Source: DASZIT01 sp035948855 (GTDB lineage: Bacteria; Actinomycetota; Acidimicrobiia; Acidimicrobiales; RAAP-2). From it: DNA of 51,091 nt. Below are positions 40,429 through 48,700 of the stretch, piece after piece (the stretch's first letter is position 1; the number at the start of each line of letters is the position of its first letter). The stretch lies in contig DASZIT010000043.1 of NCBI GenBank assembly GCA_035948855.1, positions 1 through 51,091 on the forward strand, written 5' to 3'. The position numbers and the translations under genes were made by a program. Below the pieces are notes generated by a model. That model ran no database searches and had not been told where the DNA came from. It saw nothing but the letters and a program-made list of their open reading frames with translations.

Positions 40429-41930
40429 CGGCTGGCTTCCGGCGATGGAGCGGTGGATGGCGTCATCTCGAGCTGGCCCTTGATCACCTTGCCGGAGGCA
40501 TTGCGGGGGAGTCGGTCGATGATGCGCAGCTGCCGGGGCACCTTGTAGTCGGCCAGGCGCTCGAGCAAGAAAGTACGGAGGTCGGTAGCGGATGTGTCGG
40601 ACTCCTCGGACAGCACAACCCAGGCTCCCACATCCTCTCCGAGCACGTCGTGGGGGATGCCGGCCACCACCGCCTCCACCACGGCCGGATGGGTATAGAG
40701 CACTTCTTCGACCTCGCTCGGGACGATGTTGTGGCCACCGCGGATGATCAGCTCCTTGGTCCGGCCGGTGATCCAGAGGAATCCGTCGTCGTCGAGGTAG
40801 CCGAGGTCGCCGCTGTGGAGCCACCCTGCCCGCCAGGGTGGTTGGGTGTCGGTCTCGGACTTGTAGTACTCCCGGGGCGGCTCGGCGCCTCGGACGGTGA
40901 TCTCGCCCACCTTTCCTGGGTCCAGGTCGGCCCCGTCGTCGTCCACGATCCGGATCTCCACCCCCGGGAGCGGCCGACCCGCCGAACCGAGATGGCGGCC
41001 CTGGTCGCCGGACGGCGAACGGCTCACCGCACCGAATTCGGTCAAGCCGTAGCCGACCAGGATGTCGCTCCGGGGCAACCGCTGGCCGAGCCGCCGCAGG
41101 GTGGCCCGGGTGATCGGCGCCCCGCCGATGGTGAGAGCGGCCAGGCTCGAGAGGTCGGCCCGCTCGAAGTCGGGATGGGCCACGATGAGCTGGGCCATGG
41201 CCGGGACCACGAAGGCGACCACCGGGCGGTGAAGTTCCACGAGGGACAGCCATTGACCGGGGTCGAAGCGGGGCTGGTACCAGCCACTCAGCCCACCCCG
41301 CATCGGTCCGTAGACGAGCAGGGCGCCGCTGGTGGTGGAGAACGGGGAGGAGGTCATGAAGCCGAGCCCGTTCCAGTCGGCGGGTCGACCGGCCGGGTCG
41401 GGGTCGGGGTGGCGCACCACCACCGCCTTGGGCGCTCCGGTGGTTCCCGAGGTGTACATGATGTCCATCGACCCATCGCCGCCGGGAATCCGGGGGAGTG
41501 GCGAGGAGTCGGCATCGAACAGCGCCGACCAGTCCAGGGCTCCGTGGCCGCCGGTGGTGATGGCCACCACCCGGGGGCCGTTCAGTCGGATCGGTACCTC
41601 GGCCCAGGGGACACCGATGTCGGTGTCCGGGCTCGCCAGCACTGCCATCGGCTCGGCGTGGGTGAGGATGGCCCGGAGTTCGGGCCCGGCCAGTCGGGTG
41701 TTGACGGGAACCGCGATGGCGCCCGTCCGGTGGGCGGCGGTGTAGGCGATCAACCACGGGAACGGCTCGTCGGGTCCGACGGCGATGACCATCCGGTCCC
41801 CCCGGCCCAGGCCCTGAGCGACCAGACCCCGGGCCAATTGGTTCGACCCGGCGTCCCAGTCACCGAAACTCAGCTCGGAGCCGTCGGCCAGGTTGCGCCA
41901 GGCGGTGGCATCCGGGTGAGCGGCGGCCAT
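40425..41930 (-). CDS. AMP-dependent acyl-CoA synthetase/ligase
   Basis: The 501-aa adenylate-forming enzyme has the phosphate loop MYTSGTTGAPKAVVV, the acyl/adenine motif GYGLTEFGAV, the hinge-side WLHSGDLGYLDDDGFLWITGR, and the C-terminal lysine motif NASGKVIKGQLE. It activates a carboxylic acid to its CoA thioester. The N-terminus is somewhat short, beginning AAAHPDATAWRNLADGSELSF; an in-frame stop at 41963-41961 rules out a much longer start, so ATG 41930 is used. It lies 20 bases after the phosphotriesterase-like gene and overlaps the crotonase gene. Confidence 0.92.
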   Translation of the reverse strand: MAAAHPDATAWRNLADGSELSFGDWDAGSNQLARGLVAQGLGRGDRMVIAVGPDEPFPWLIAYTAAHRTGAIAVPVNTRLAGPELRAILTHAEPMAVLASPDTDIGVPWAEVPIRLNGPRVVAITTGGHGALDWSALFDADSSPLPRIPGGDGSMDIMYTSGTTGAPKAVVVRHPDPDPAGRPADWNGLGFMTSSPFSTTSGALLVYGPMRGGLSGWYQPRFDPGQWLSLVELHRPVVAFVVPAMAQLIVAHPDFERADLSSLAALTIGGAPITRATLRRLGQRLPRSDILVGYGLTEFGAVSRSPSGDQGRHLGSAGRPLPGVEIRIVDDDGADLDPGKVGEITVRGAEPPREYYKSETDTQPPWRAGWLHSGDLGYLDDDGFLWITGRTKELIIRGGHNIVPSEVEEVLYTHPAVVEAVVAGIPHDVLGEDVGAWVVLSEESDTSATDLRTFLLERLADYKVPRQLRIIDRLPRNASGKVIKGQLEMTPSTAPSPEASR

Positions 41931-41950
41931 GGCGCCGACCTCATCGCCGG

Positions 41951-42922
41951 TCAGTACGGCTCACCTCCCTCGAGGATGCGGCGGGGGTTGTCGACCATCA
42001 TCGTCGTGATGTCCTCATCACTGATCCCCGAGCGCCGCATCTGGGGCAGGACGTCCTGGGGGATGTGGGTCCATCGCCAGTCCTTCCAGGCGGAAACCAT
42101 GGCCGGCGGGAACCAGTCGACGTGGCACATGGCATCGTGGGAGAGCACGATCCGATCGGCATGCCCCCGGTCGCAGAGCAACTTGACCGATGCGATGCGC
42201 TCCTCCATCGAGAAGGTGGCGATGCCGAAATGGTCGAAGCCCAGATAGGAGCCGTTGGCGAGGAGGGCTTCGTGGTAGGCGGCGTCGAGGGTCCCCCCCG
42301 AGTGGCCGATGACCACCCGGCTGAGGTCGACCCCCTCCTCGGCCAGGATCCGCTGTTGTTCCAGGCCCCACGGCTGGGGAGGGGTCGGGGTGTGGGTGGT
42401 GATCGGCACTCCAGTTTGGCGGTGGGCCTGGGCGACCGCCCGCAGCACCCGCTCGACCCCCGGGGTGATCCCGGGGGTGTCGGTGGCGCACTTGAGGATG
42501 CCCGCCCGCACTCCGGTGTCGCCGATCCCGTCCCGGATCTCCCTCACGAACAAATCGATCATCGGTTCGGCGCCGCCCAGGATGGTGCCGGGTCCCTGGA
42601 AGTGGAAGTACATCGGCACGTCGTTGTAGGTGTAGACGCCGGTGGCGGCGATGATGTTGATGTCGGGAACCTGGTCGGCGACGGTCACGATGCGGGGGAT
42701 GAACCGTCCGAGCCCGATCACCGTCAGGTCGACGATGGTGTCGATCCCGCTTTCCTTCAGGTCCCGTAGCCGTTGCACCGCGGCCGCCTGCACCGCGGCT
42801 TCGTCCCACTCCGCCGATGTCTTCTCGATCTCGGGACTGAGGACGAAGACGTGCTCGTGCATGAGGGTCGACCCCAGGTTCCCCGAGTCGACGGGACCTC
42901 GCACGGTGTTCACAGGCGTCAC
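41951..42922 (-). CDS. Phosphotriesterase-like metal hydrolase
   Basis: The product is 323 aa from GTG 42922, which has GGGGGA upstream; a GTG at 42943 would add seven residues. The amidohydrolase barrel of the phosphotriesterase/lactonase group is complete: MHEH (His22 and His24) on strand one, the carboxylated-lysine site in AGILKCATD, His in PITTHTPT, His in VVIGHSGGTLD, and the active-site Asp in VLSHDAMC. Members hydrolyse lactones (including N-acyl-homoserine lactones) or phosphotriesters; a lactonase role is the commoner natural activity. It precedes the acyl-CoA ligase/crotonase pair on the same strand. Confidence 0.9.
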   Translation of the reverse strand: MTPVNTVRGPVDSGNLGSTLMHEHVFVLSPEIEKTSAEWDEAAVQAAAVQRLRDLKESGIDTIVDLTVIGLGRFIPRIVTVADQVPDINIIAATGVYTYNDVPMYFHFQGPGTILGGAEPMIDLFVREIRDGIGDTGVRAGILKCATDTPGITPGVERVLRAVAQAHRQTGVPITTHTPTPPQPWGLEQQRILAEEGVDLSRVVIGHSGGTLDAAYHEALLANGSYLGFDHFGIATFSMEERIASVKLLCDRGHADRIVLSHDAMCHVDWFPPAMVSAWKDWRWTHIPQDVLPQMRRSGISDEDITTMMVDNPRRILEGGEPY

Positions 42923-43005
42923 GGATTCCCCCTTCGGTACCACCGCCGACCAAAAAGACCCGCGCGGCCATGGGAGCGTACCGCCGGAGGCCGGGCTGAA
43001 TAGGT

Positions 43006-44670
43006 TCAGGCGGTGGCGATGGCGTCCGCCGCCTCGAGGCCCAGGGCGGTCACTGCTTGCTGGCGGAGGACGAACTTCTGGATCTTGCCGGTGACCGTCA
43101 TCGGGAACTCGTCCACCGCCAGGACGTAGCGTGGCACCTTGAACCGGGCCAGCCGCTGGCGGCAGAAGGCGCAGATCTCCTCGGCGCTCACCTCGGTACC
43201 GGGTACCGCGATCACGAAGGCGGCCAGTTCCTCGCCGAAGCGTTCGTCGGGTACGCCGACAACCTGGACCGACTCAACCCCTGGATGGGTGAAGATGATC
43301 TCTTCGATCTCGCGGGGATAGATGTTCTCGCCGCCCCGGATCACCATGTCCTTCAAGCGGCCGACGACGTTGACGTTTCCGGCGGCATCCATGGTGCCGA
43401 GATCCCCGGTTCGCATCCAACCGTCGACGATGGCGTCTCGGGTGGCGTCATCGTCGTCCCAATAACCCGGCATCACCAGGTAGCCCCGCGTACAGATCTC
43501 GCCCTTCTCGCCCCGCTCGACCGGGTCCAGCGTGGTGATGTCCGCGATCTTGATCTCGGTGTGGGGCAATGCCGATCCGATTGTCGAGGTCCGGACCTCG
43601 AGAGAGTCGTCGATCCTCGTCATGGTCGACGCCGGCGAGGTCTCGGTCATTCCGTAGGCGATGGTCATGTCCGATGCATGCATCTCGTCGACGACCCGCC
43701 GCATGATCTCGATGGGACAGGGCGCACCGGCCATGATGCCGGTGCGAAGCGAGGTGAGGTCGAATTCGTGGAAGCGCGGATGGCTCAGCATGGCGATGAA
43801 CATGGTGGGCACGCCGTAGATGCTGGTGCACCGCTCCTCGGCGATCGCCCCGAGCGTGTCGACGGGGTCGAATGCCTCGGCCGGATACACCATGGTGGCC
43901 CCGGTGGACAGGCAGCCGAGGTTGCCGAGGCCCATCCCGAAGCAGTGGTAGAGGGGCACCGGAATGGCCACGGCGTCGTTCTCGGTATAGCCGAGTTGGC
44001 GTCCGACGATGGCGCCGTTGTTGAGGACGTTGCGATGGGTGAGAGTGGCACCCTTCGGGCTCCCGGTGGTCCCGCTGGTGAACTGGATGTTGATCGGGTC
44101 GTCGGCATCGCACTTTCCTTCCCGTGCCTCCAACTCGCCGGCACCGACACTGGCCGCCATCTCGAGCATCGCCGCCCAGGTCAGGTCCGAATCCACCCCG
44201 GTTCCGGTTTCGTCAGTACCGATGGCGATTACCCGCTCCAGCGATGGGCACCGCCCGCGGGTCTCCTGCAGCATGCCGAAGTAGTCGGCATCCCGGAAGC
44301 CAGACACCGCAGCCAGGATCCTGACACCCGATTTCGCCAACGCGTAGGCCAGCTCGCCGGCCCGGTAGGCGGGGTTGATGTTCACCAGGATGGCCCCCAC
44401 CATTGCGCTACCGAGCTGTAGTTCGGTCCACTCCACCCGGGTCGGTGCCCAGATGCCCACCCGGTCCCCGGGCTCGACTCCGAGGGCCAGCAGCCCCCTG
44501 GCCACCACCGCCGATCGTTCGGCGAGATCCGACCAGGTCAGGTGCAGTCCCTGGTGGCGGCTCACCAGGGCCAGCCGGTCGCCGCTGGCCGCCACCCGCT
44601 GCCGAAGGGCAACTCCGATGGTGTCGCCCGACAGCGGCGCATCTGCGATCCCGGACTCGTAGGAAATCAT
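43006..44670 (-). CDS. Long- or medium-chain acyl-CoA synthetase (FadD-type AMP ligase)
   Basis: The 554-aa enzyme has all AMP-ligase motifs: IQFTSGTTGSPKGATLTHRN, YGMTETSPAS, GWMRTGDLGTMDAAGNVNVVGRLKD, and the lysine in TVTGKIQKFVLR. ATG 44670 is favoured by GAGG eight bases upstream; a TTG two codons earlier is possible. The sequence resembles FadD-type synthetases that take medium/long-chain or branched acids. It is divergent from a FUSC transporter gene across 180 bases and lies 83 bases upstream of the phosphotriesterase-like gene on the same strand. Confidence 0.92.
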   Translation of the reverse strand: MISYESGIADAPLSGDTIGVALRQRVAASGDRLALVSRHQGLHLTWSDLAERSAVVARGLLALGVEPGDRVGIWAPTRVEWTELQLGSAMVGAILVNINPAYRAGELAYALAKSGVRILAAVSGFRDADYFGMLQETRGRCPSLERVIAIGTDETGTGVDSDLTWAAMLEMAASVGAGELEAREGKCDADDPINIQFTSGTTGSPKGATLTHRNVLNNGAIVGRQLGYTENDAVAIPVPLYHCFGMGLGNLGCLSTGATMVYPAEAFDPVDTLGAIAEERCTSIYGVPTMFIAMLSHPRFHEFDLTSLRTGIMAGAPCPIEIMRRVVDEMHASDMTIAYGMTETSPASTMTRIDDSLEVRTSTIGSALPHTEIKIADITTLDPVERGEKGEICTRGYLVMPGYWDDDDATRDAIVDGWMRTGDLGTMDAAGNVNVVGRLKDMVIRGGENIYPREIEEIIFTHPGVESVQVVGVPDERFGEELAAFVIAVPGTEVSAEEICAFCRQRLARFKVPRYVLAVDEFPMTVTGKIQKFVLRQQAVTALGLEAADAIATA

Positions 44671-44838
44671 CGTCAACCTCGCGCTCCCCCCGCTGCCGGA
44701 AGCGTACCGTCGGTGCCGAGGAGGTGCCGGGCGCCGCGGCCCGACCCAGCGGTTCCCCGCGGCTCAGCCGTCGAGAGAGCGCCCATCTTGGCGACTTCGG
44801 ATCCCACGAGGTCCGGCCCCGGTCACACTCGGGGCGCC

Positions 44839-44844
44839 TAGCGT
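44839..44844 (+). promoter_or_regulatory. Candidate leaderless -10 element of the FUSC gene
   Basis: TAGCGT, identical to the hexamer before ppgK, ends exactly 6 bases before GTG 44851. The intervening GCGGAG may also assist ribosome binding. The 180-base divergent space upstream shows no other clear signal. Confidence 0.4.
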
Positions 44845-44850
44845 GCGGAG

Positions 44851-45867
44851 GTGACCTCGCGGGAACGATCAGGCCATCTGACACTTCCCCTCAAGGACAT
44901 CCCACCCGCGGTGATCACCGCCTGCCTGGTGGCAGTGCCTCTGGCCATCGGGATCGGCACCGGACACGATCTGGCCGGCGCCAGTTCGGCGCTCGGGGCC
45001 TACCTGTGGACCGTCGGCAACCACGCCAACCCGCGCCCGATCGGAATTCGGGTGGCGGCAGGCACGGCATTGCTGTTCGGGGTGGCGGGTGCGACCGGAG
45101 CCGTGGCCGGCCGACACCTGTGGTTCCTGGTTGTCATGGCTCTGGTCTGGGCGACCTTCCAGGCGGTGGCGGACACCGCCGCCAATGCACTGCGGATGCC
45201 GGTGGCCATGGCGGCCCTGTGCTTCCTGCTGTCAGCCATTGGTGGCGGTGCCAGCTGGCGTGGGGCTCTCTGGCGCGGGGTCCTGGTGCTGGGCGGAGCA
45301 TCGTGGACGGCGGTATGCGAGATGGTGCGCCATCCGCCCGGTCGGAAACGAGGGGCGGCGGCCGGACAATTGGGAATCAACGATCTTCGGGCGGCCTGGC
45401 CGCGATCCCGGGGATACGCGATGTTGCTGGCCGTCCCGACCGCGCTTTCTGCCGGGGTGGCCGGGCTGTTCGCCATCTCCCACGGGGCATGGACCGCCAC
45501 CACCGTCCTGCGAGTCCTGCGACCCGAGGAGTCGACCACGCTAGCTCGGAGCGGCCGCCGAATTGTGGGCACCGCCGCCGGCGCGTTGGTGGCCGCCCTG
45601 TTCATCGCCGTCGAGCCGCACGCGGTCACCGCGGTCATCGTCCTGGTCGCCTCCGTGTCGGCGATGCAGCTGGTCGGACCGGTCCGGTACGGCTTCTACA
45701 CCTTCTTCCTGACCCTCGTGGCCCTCGAGCTGGGCTCGGTGGGCGAAGTGGCCAGCTGGCATCTCGCCCTGATTCGGGTCGCCCTCACCCTGATCGGCGC
45801 GGCGGTGGCGGTAGCCAGTGGGTACGTCTACGACCGCATCAGCCACCACCGAGGCCAGACGGCATGA
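44851..45867 (+). CDS. FUSC family membrane protein, short form
   Basis: The 338-aa protein has two blocks of hydrophobic helices. The first (VITACLVAVPLAIGIG to about residue 150) has about five or six helices; the second (YAMLLAVPTALSAGVAGLFAI to about 325) repeats the pattern and contains GAWTATTVLRVLRPEESTTLARSGRRIVGTAAGALVAAL, marked here by its ends GAWTATT and GALVAAL, the FUSC signature region. The long cytoplasmic domain between blocks in YccS/AaeB-type exporters is missing, so at half their size it may work as a dimer. Such proteins export aromatic acids or related compounds. It faces an acyl-CoA ligase and converges with the ArsR gene. Confidence 0.82.
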   Translation: MTSRERSGHLTLPLKDIPPAVITACLVAVPLAIGIGTGHDLAGASSALGAYLWTVGNHANPRPIGIRVAAGTALLFGVAGATGAVAGRHLWFLVVMALVWATFQAVADTAANALRMPVAMAALCFLLSAIGGGASWRGALWRGVLVLGGASWTAVCEMVRHPPGRKRGAAAGQLGINDLRAAWPRSRGYAMLLAVPTALSAGVAGLFAISHGAWTATTVLRVLRPEESTTLARSGRRIVGTAAGALVAALFIAVEPHAVTAVIVLVASVSAMQLVGPVRYGFYTFFLTLVALELGSVGEVASWHLALIRVALTLIGAAVAVASGYVYDRISHHRGQTA

Positions 45868-45882
45868 GGTGGGCCGCCCGCG

Positions 45883-46881
45883 CTACGCCGGATTCGGTGC
45901 CAGCACCCCCTGCAGATGTTCGAGGAGATCGGAGACGGCTTGTTGGCAGACGACCAGTTCACGTCGTGAGCCGTCGGGGCCCTGTTCGACCAGTCCGGCT
46001 TCACGGAGCTGCTTCACGTGGTTGCTGACGGTGGGCTGGGCCAGTGAGAACAGCGTGGAGATGCCGGTGATGGTCCGGGGCTCCTGGCGCAGAGTGTGGA
46101 GGATGGCCAGCCGGGTGGGGTCGGCGATGGTCTTGAGCCGGCGGGCGAGCAACTCGGTGCGGGCCCGGGCTTCGGCGCCGGAGTGGTCGGTGCGGACCCC
46201 GATCACCACCACTCCGGAGAGCTCGAGGATGAGACCCTTGTGGGTGAAATAGGCGGGCACGACGGCTAGCTCCCCGTCGGGTCCGAGTTCATCCACCAGT
46301 TTGCCGACCAGCCCACCGAAGTCGCACTCGCTCCGGGCGGCTTCGTACCAGGGGGCGCCTTTGGCCACCGTGGCCCGCCTGACGGCGATGGCGGCGTCGA
46401 CGGCCGGGCGGCCGTCCCGCTCCCAGTCGCTGCGCAGGGAAGCCCACGTGTCACCGACGAGGGCGGTATAGCGCTGACGCTCTTCGGCGGAGGAGCGCAG
46501 TCGGCGCAGCCGGGCGAGGATCGCCGCCCGGTCCTCCTCGGTTTCGGAGGTCAGGGCAAGATCGATCGGAGCCGTCTCTGCCAGCTCCTCGAGCCGGCTG
46601 ATCAACAGGTCGGCGTCGGTGGTGAAGAGCAATCCCCCGTGGTGGGCGAGCACGATCAGTTCGGGGTAACCCCCGCAGCTCACCGTGGTGTCGGGGTCAC
46701 TCCAGAAAGCCCGCACCCGCTCAGCTAGACCCGGCGTCTGGTCGTAGAGGCGGGCCAGAGCGGCTTGGTTTTGGCGGTACTCGCTCCGCGAGGCGGCGGC
46801 CAACGCCCATTCGATCTCCAGGGCGATCGATGGATGAATGCCGACTCGGGGTGCACGGGTCGCTGCGTCTTCGATTATCAT
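45883..46881 (-). CDS. ArsR-type winged-helix regulator with large N-terminal domain
   Basis: The product is 332 aa from ATG 46881. The last 100 residues are an ArsR winged helix: LLARRLKTIADPTRLAILHTL, TITGISTLFSLAQPTVSNHVKQLREAGLVEQG (marked by ends TITGIS and VEQG). The first 230 residues form a helical domain without metal-binding CxC motifs (HPSIALEIEWALAAASRSEY; GGYPELIVLAHHGGLLFTTD), as in DUF5937-type regulators. It could sense an organic ligand. The longer frame from 46920 passes through the promoter and is unlikely. It is divergent from a small gene with overlapping -35 elements, and converges with FUSC. Confidence 0.85.
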   Translation of the reverse strand: MIIEDAATRAPRVGIHPSIALEIEWALAAASRSEYRQNQAALARLYDQTPGLAERVRAFWSDPDTTVSCGGYPELIVLAHHGGLLFTTDADLLISRLEELAETAPIDLALTSETEEDRAAILARLRRLRSSAEERQRYTALVGDTWASLRSDWERDGRPAVDAAIAVRRATVAKGAPWYEAARSECDFGGLVGKLVDELGPDGELAVVPAYFTHKGLILELSGVVVIGVRTDHSGAEARARTELLARRLKTIADPTRLAILHTLRQEPRTITGISTLFSLAQPTVSNHVKQLREAGLVEQGPDGSRRELVVCQQAVSDLLEHLQGVLAPNPA

Positions 46882-46890
46882 AGCTAGGTA

Positions 46891-46920
46891 ACTATATACG
46901 AATATTCTTGACTTCGTCAA
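46891..46920. promoter_or_regulatory. Overlapping divergent promoters with inverted repeat, arsR/small gene
   Basis: For the minus strand, TTGACG (46920 to 46915) and TATAGT (46896 to 46891) are 18 bases apart, and the ATG follows nine bases after. For the plus strand TTGACT (46908-46913) is a -35 candidate for the small gene, with a weak -10 near 46931. The two -35 elements form the inverted repeat TTGAC-TTC-GTCAA (46908-46920), and GAATATTC (46900-46907) is a second palindrome. These are natural operator sites for the ArsR protein. Confidence 0.55.
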
Positions 46921-46949
46921 CCGAATCTATTTAACATGGAGGTATGAGC

Positions 46950-47192
46950 ATGCACCCGCCGATGATGGACAAACTGGCCTCCGGCCACATCGACGACATG
47001 CGACGGGCGGCCGACCACCACCACCGGGAGTCCCGGGTTCGGGCCCGCCGGCATCCAGGGACCACCATCGCCCGGCTGATCGGCGTGTCCCTCATCCGGA
47101 TCGGCGGCCGACTGGCCGGGCCCGATGCCCGCAACCAGCCCCGGGTCCTCAGTGGGCGGGAAGCGATGGGCGAACTTCACCCGATGAGCTGA
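46950..47192 (+). CDS. Small basic protein of unknown function, divergent from arsR
   Basis: The 80-aa product begins MHPPMMDKLASGHIDDMRRAADHHHRES and is rich in His and Arg, with a weakly hydrophobic centre (TTIARLIGVSLIRIGGRLAG) that could be an amphipathic helix. The strong ribosome site GGAGGT (46938-46943) lies six bases before ATG 46950, whereas ATG 46944 directly abuts it, so 46950 is chosen. I do not recognise a family. Its own divergent promoter and close link to the ArsR gene make it a likely real gene and a likely target of that regulator. Confidence 0.65.
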   Translation: MHPPMMDKLASGHIDDMRRAADHHHRESRVRARRHPGTTIARLIGVSLIRIGGRLAGPDARNQPRVLSGREAMGELHPMS

Positions 47193-47255
47193 CACCCGCG
47201 GGACAAGGCGAGAGCGTGACGTCCGGAGGACCGAACCGTCCGAAGGTAACTCGTC

Positions 47256-48119
47256 TCAGAGATTGAGGAGCTTGGCGGCGGCCTCGAGTGCCCCCAAGTG
47301 TTCGTCAACCGAGGCGAGCCCGAGCCGCATGGTGTCAATGCCCAGGTGGGTGGCACCGGCGTCTCGCCAACGGTCGACATGCCGGAGGAAGCGGTCGGGA
47401 TCTTCCGGTTGCCAGAGCACCCGTCCCTCCATGCCCAGTGCGGTTCCGTCGCGCCCCGCCTCCGCCGCCGATGCCTCGATGATCTGTCGGGCCCGGTCGA
47501 GACTCTCCCCTGGGTTGACCCGGGGGAACCAACCGTCGGCCAGCCGCCCGATCCGCCGGTAGGCCGGGTCGGAGGCACCACCGATCCACACCGGGATCGG
47601 GCGCTGCACCGGCAGCGGGGCGAGCCCGGCCCCGACCACCTGGTCGAAGGCTCCCTCGAACGTCACCGACCGTTCCGTCCACAGACGACGAAGCAGACCG
47701 ATCTGCTCTTCCAATCGTTGGCCGCGAGTGGTGAAGTCCTCGCCCAGCGCCTCGTACTCGACCTGGTTCCACCCGATGGCGACCCCCAGCCGGAACCGAC
47801 CCTCGGTGAGCAGGTCGACTTCGGCAGCTTGCTTGGCCACCAGCGCGGTTTGGCGTTGCGGGAGGATGAGGATGCCGGTGACCAGCTCCAGGTTGGTCAC
47901 CCCGGCCAGGTAGCCGAACATCACCAGCGGTTCGTGGAAGGTGGTGTCGACGTCATAGGGCCCGGGCCAATCCTTATGCACCTCGGGATCCGCGCCCACC
48001 ACGTGGTCGTAGGTGAGGAGGTGGGTGAAGCCGAACTCCTCGACCCCCTGACCGTAGGAACGGACCGAGGCCACGTCGCCGCCGAGTTCGGACTGGGGGA
48101 ATACGACGCCGATGCGCAT
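47256..48119 (-). CDS. LLM-class F420-dependent oxidoreductase
   Basis: The 287-aa protein shows the luciferase-like barrel: MRIGVVFPQSELGGDVASVRSYGQGVEEFGFTHLLTYDHVVG at the start (marked by its ends MRIGVV and YDHVVG), NLELVTGILILPQRQTALVAKQAAEVDLLTEGRFRLGVAIGWN (ends NLELV and AIGWN) with the GRxxLGVxxGW motif, and PVWIGGASDPAYRRIGRLADGWF. Cofactor F420 is likely by family. ATG 48119 shares one base with the mscL stop (TGATG), so translation is coupled to the channel gene, an unexpected pairing. Confidence 0.9.
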   Translation of the reverse strand: MRIGVVFPQSELGGDVASVRSYGQGVEEFGFTHLLTYDHVVGADPEVHKDWPGPYDVDTTFHEPLVMFGYLAGVTNLELVTGILILPQRQTALVAKQAAEVDLLTEGRFRLGVAIGWNQVEYEALGEDFTTRGQRLEEQIGLLRRLWTERSVTFEGAFDQVVGAGLAPLPVQRPIPVWIGGASDPAYRRIGRLADGWFPRVNPGESLDRARQIIEASAAEAGRDGTALGMEGRVLWQPEDPDRFLRHVDRWRDAGATHLGIDTMRLGLASVDEHLGALEAAAKLLNL

Positions 48120-48535
48120 CAGCTGGCCGCCGACAGTTCGCTGGCGCAGTACTTGCACTTGGTGGCCTCCACCGGGATGTCGCCGGACAGGCAGTACGGG
48201 CACTTCTTGGTCGGGGGCGGGTCGCCGAAGACGGTCTTGCCCAGCTTGTTCATGTAGGCCTTGTAGGGGACGACCAGGACGAAATAGATGACGGCCATGA
48301 AGATGATGAAGTAGATGACCGCGGAGACGAAGGCACCGACGTTGATGGTCTGGCCGTTGAGGATCCAGCCGAGACCGGCAGAGGATGACTTCCCACCGAT
48401 GGCATTGACCAGGGGGGTGATGATGCTGTCAGTGAATGCCTTGATCAAGGTGCTGAAAGCCAGCGCCACCACCAGGCCGACCGCGATCACGATCAGATCA
48501 CCCTGCATGAGGAAATTCTTGAAACCCTTGAGCAT
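48119..48535 (-). CDS. mscL: Large-conductance mechanosensitive channel MscL with C-terminal zinc ribbon
   Basis: The 138-aa protein starts MLKGFKNFLMQGDLIVIAVG with the amphipathic N-terminal helix and pore helix TM1 (to about residue 42), a loop with GLGWILNGQTINVGAF, and TM2 (AVIYFIIFMAVIYFVLVVPY). The C-terminal part differs from the usual MscL bundle: a four-cysteine zinc ribbon, CPYC (112-115) and CKYC (127-130), separated by 11 residues. MscL opens to release solutes under hypo-osmotic shock. GGAG six bases upstream favours ATG 48535 over the adjacent ATG 48541. It overlaps the LLM gene. Confidence 0.92.
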   Translation of the reverse strand: MLKGFKNFLMQGDLIVIAVGLVVALAFSTLIKAFTDSIITPLVNAIGGKSSSAGLGWILNGQTINVGAFVSAVIYFIIFMAVIYFVLVVPYKAYMNKLGKTVFGDPPPTKKCPYCLSGDIPVEATKCKYCASELSAAS

Positions 48536-48688
48536 GACCATCTCCTTGCTTGACCGCCTCCGCGGGGAATGGGTTCTCTCGGTGCACCTCGGCGCTGCCG
48601 GGGCAACTGTATAGCCAGGTGCTGGAATGATCCCCGAATGCGGGTTCCATGAAACGGGAAATGGAGGCCCGCCGCCGCCTCCGGCATC

Positions 48689-48694
48689 TACGGT
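48689..48694 (+). promoter_or_regulatory. Candidate leaderless -10 element of the monooxygenase gene
   Basis: TACGGT ends 6 bases before ATG 48701 with GTTGGG between; no Shine-Dalgarno sequence at a normal distance. The 165-base divergent space to mscL also has TATACA on the minus strand (48611 to 48606 region), a possible mscL -10. Confidence 0.4.
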
Positions 48695-48700
48695 GTTGGG

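Noticed and set aside
40650..42248. 532-aa plus-strand frame opposite the acyl-CoA ligase
   Set aside because: Glycine- and valine-rich antisense frame; the ligase motifs on the minus strand are intact.
44403..46028. 541-aa open frame over the FUSC gene in another frame
   Set aside because: Composition is almost all Arg, Gly, Pro and Ala, with no domain, and it runs through the N-terminus of one gene and all of the FUSC gene. It is a high-GC shadow frame.
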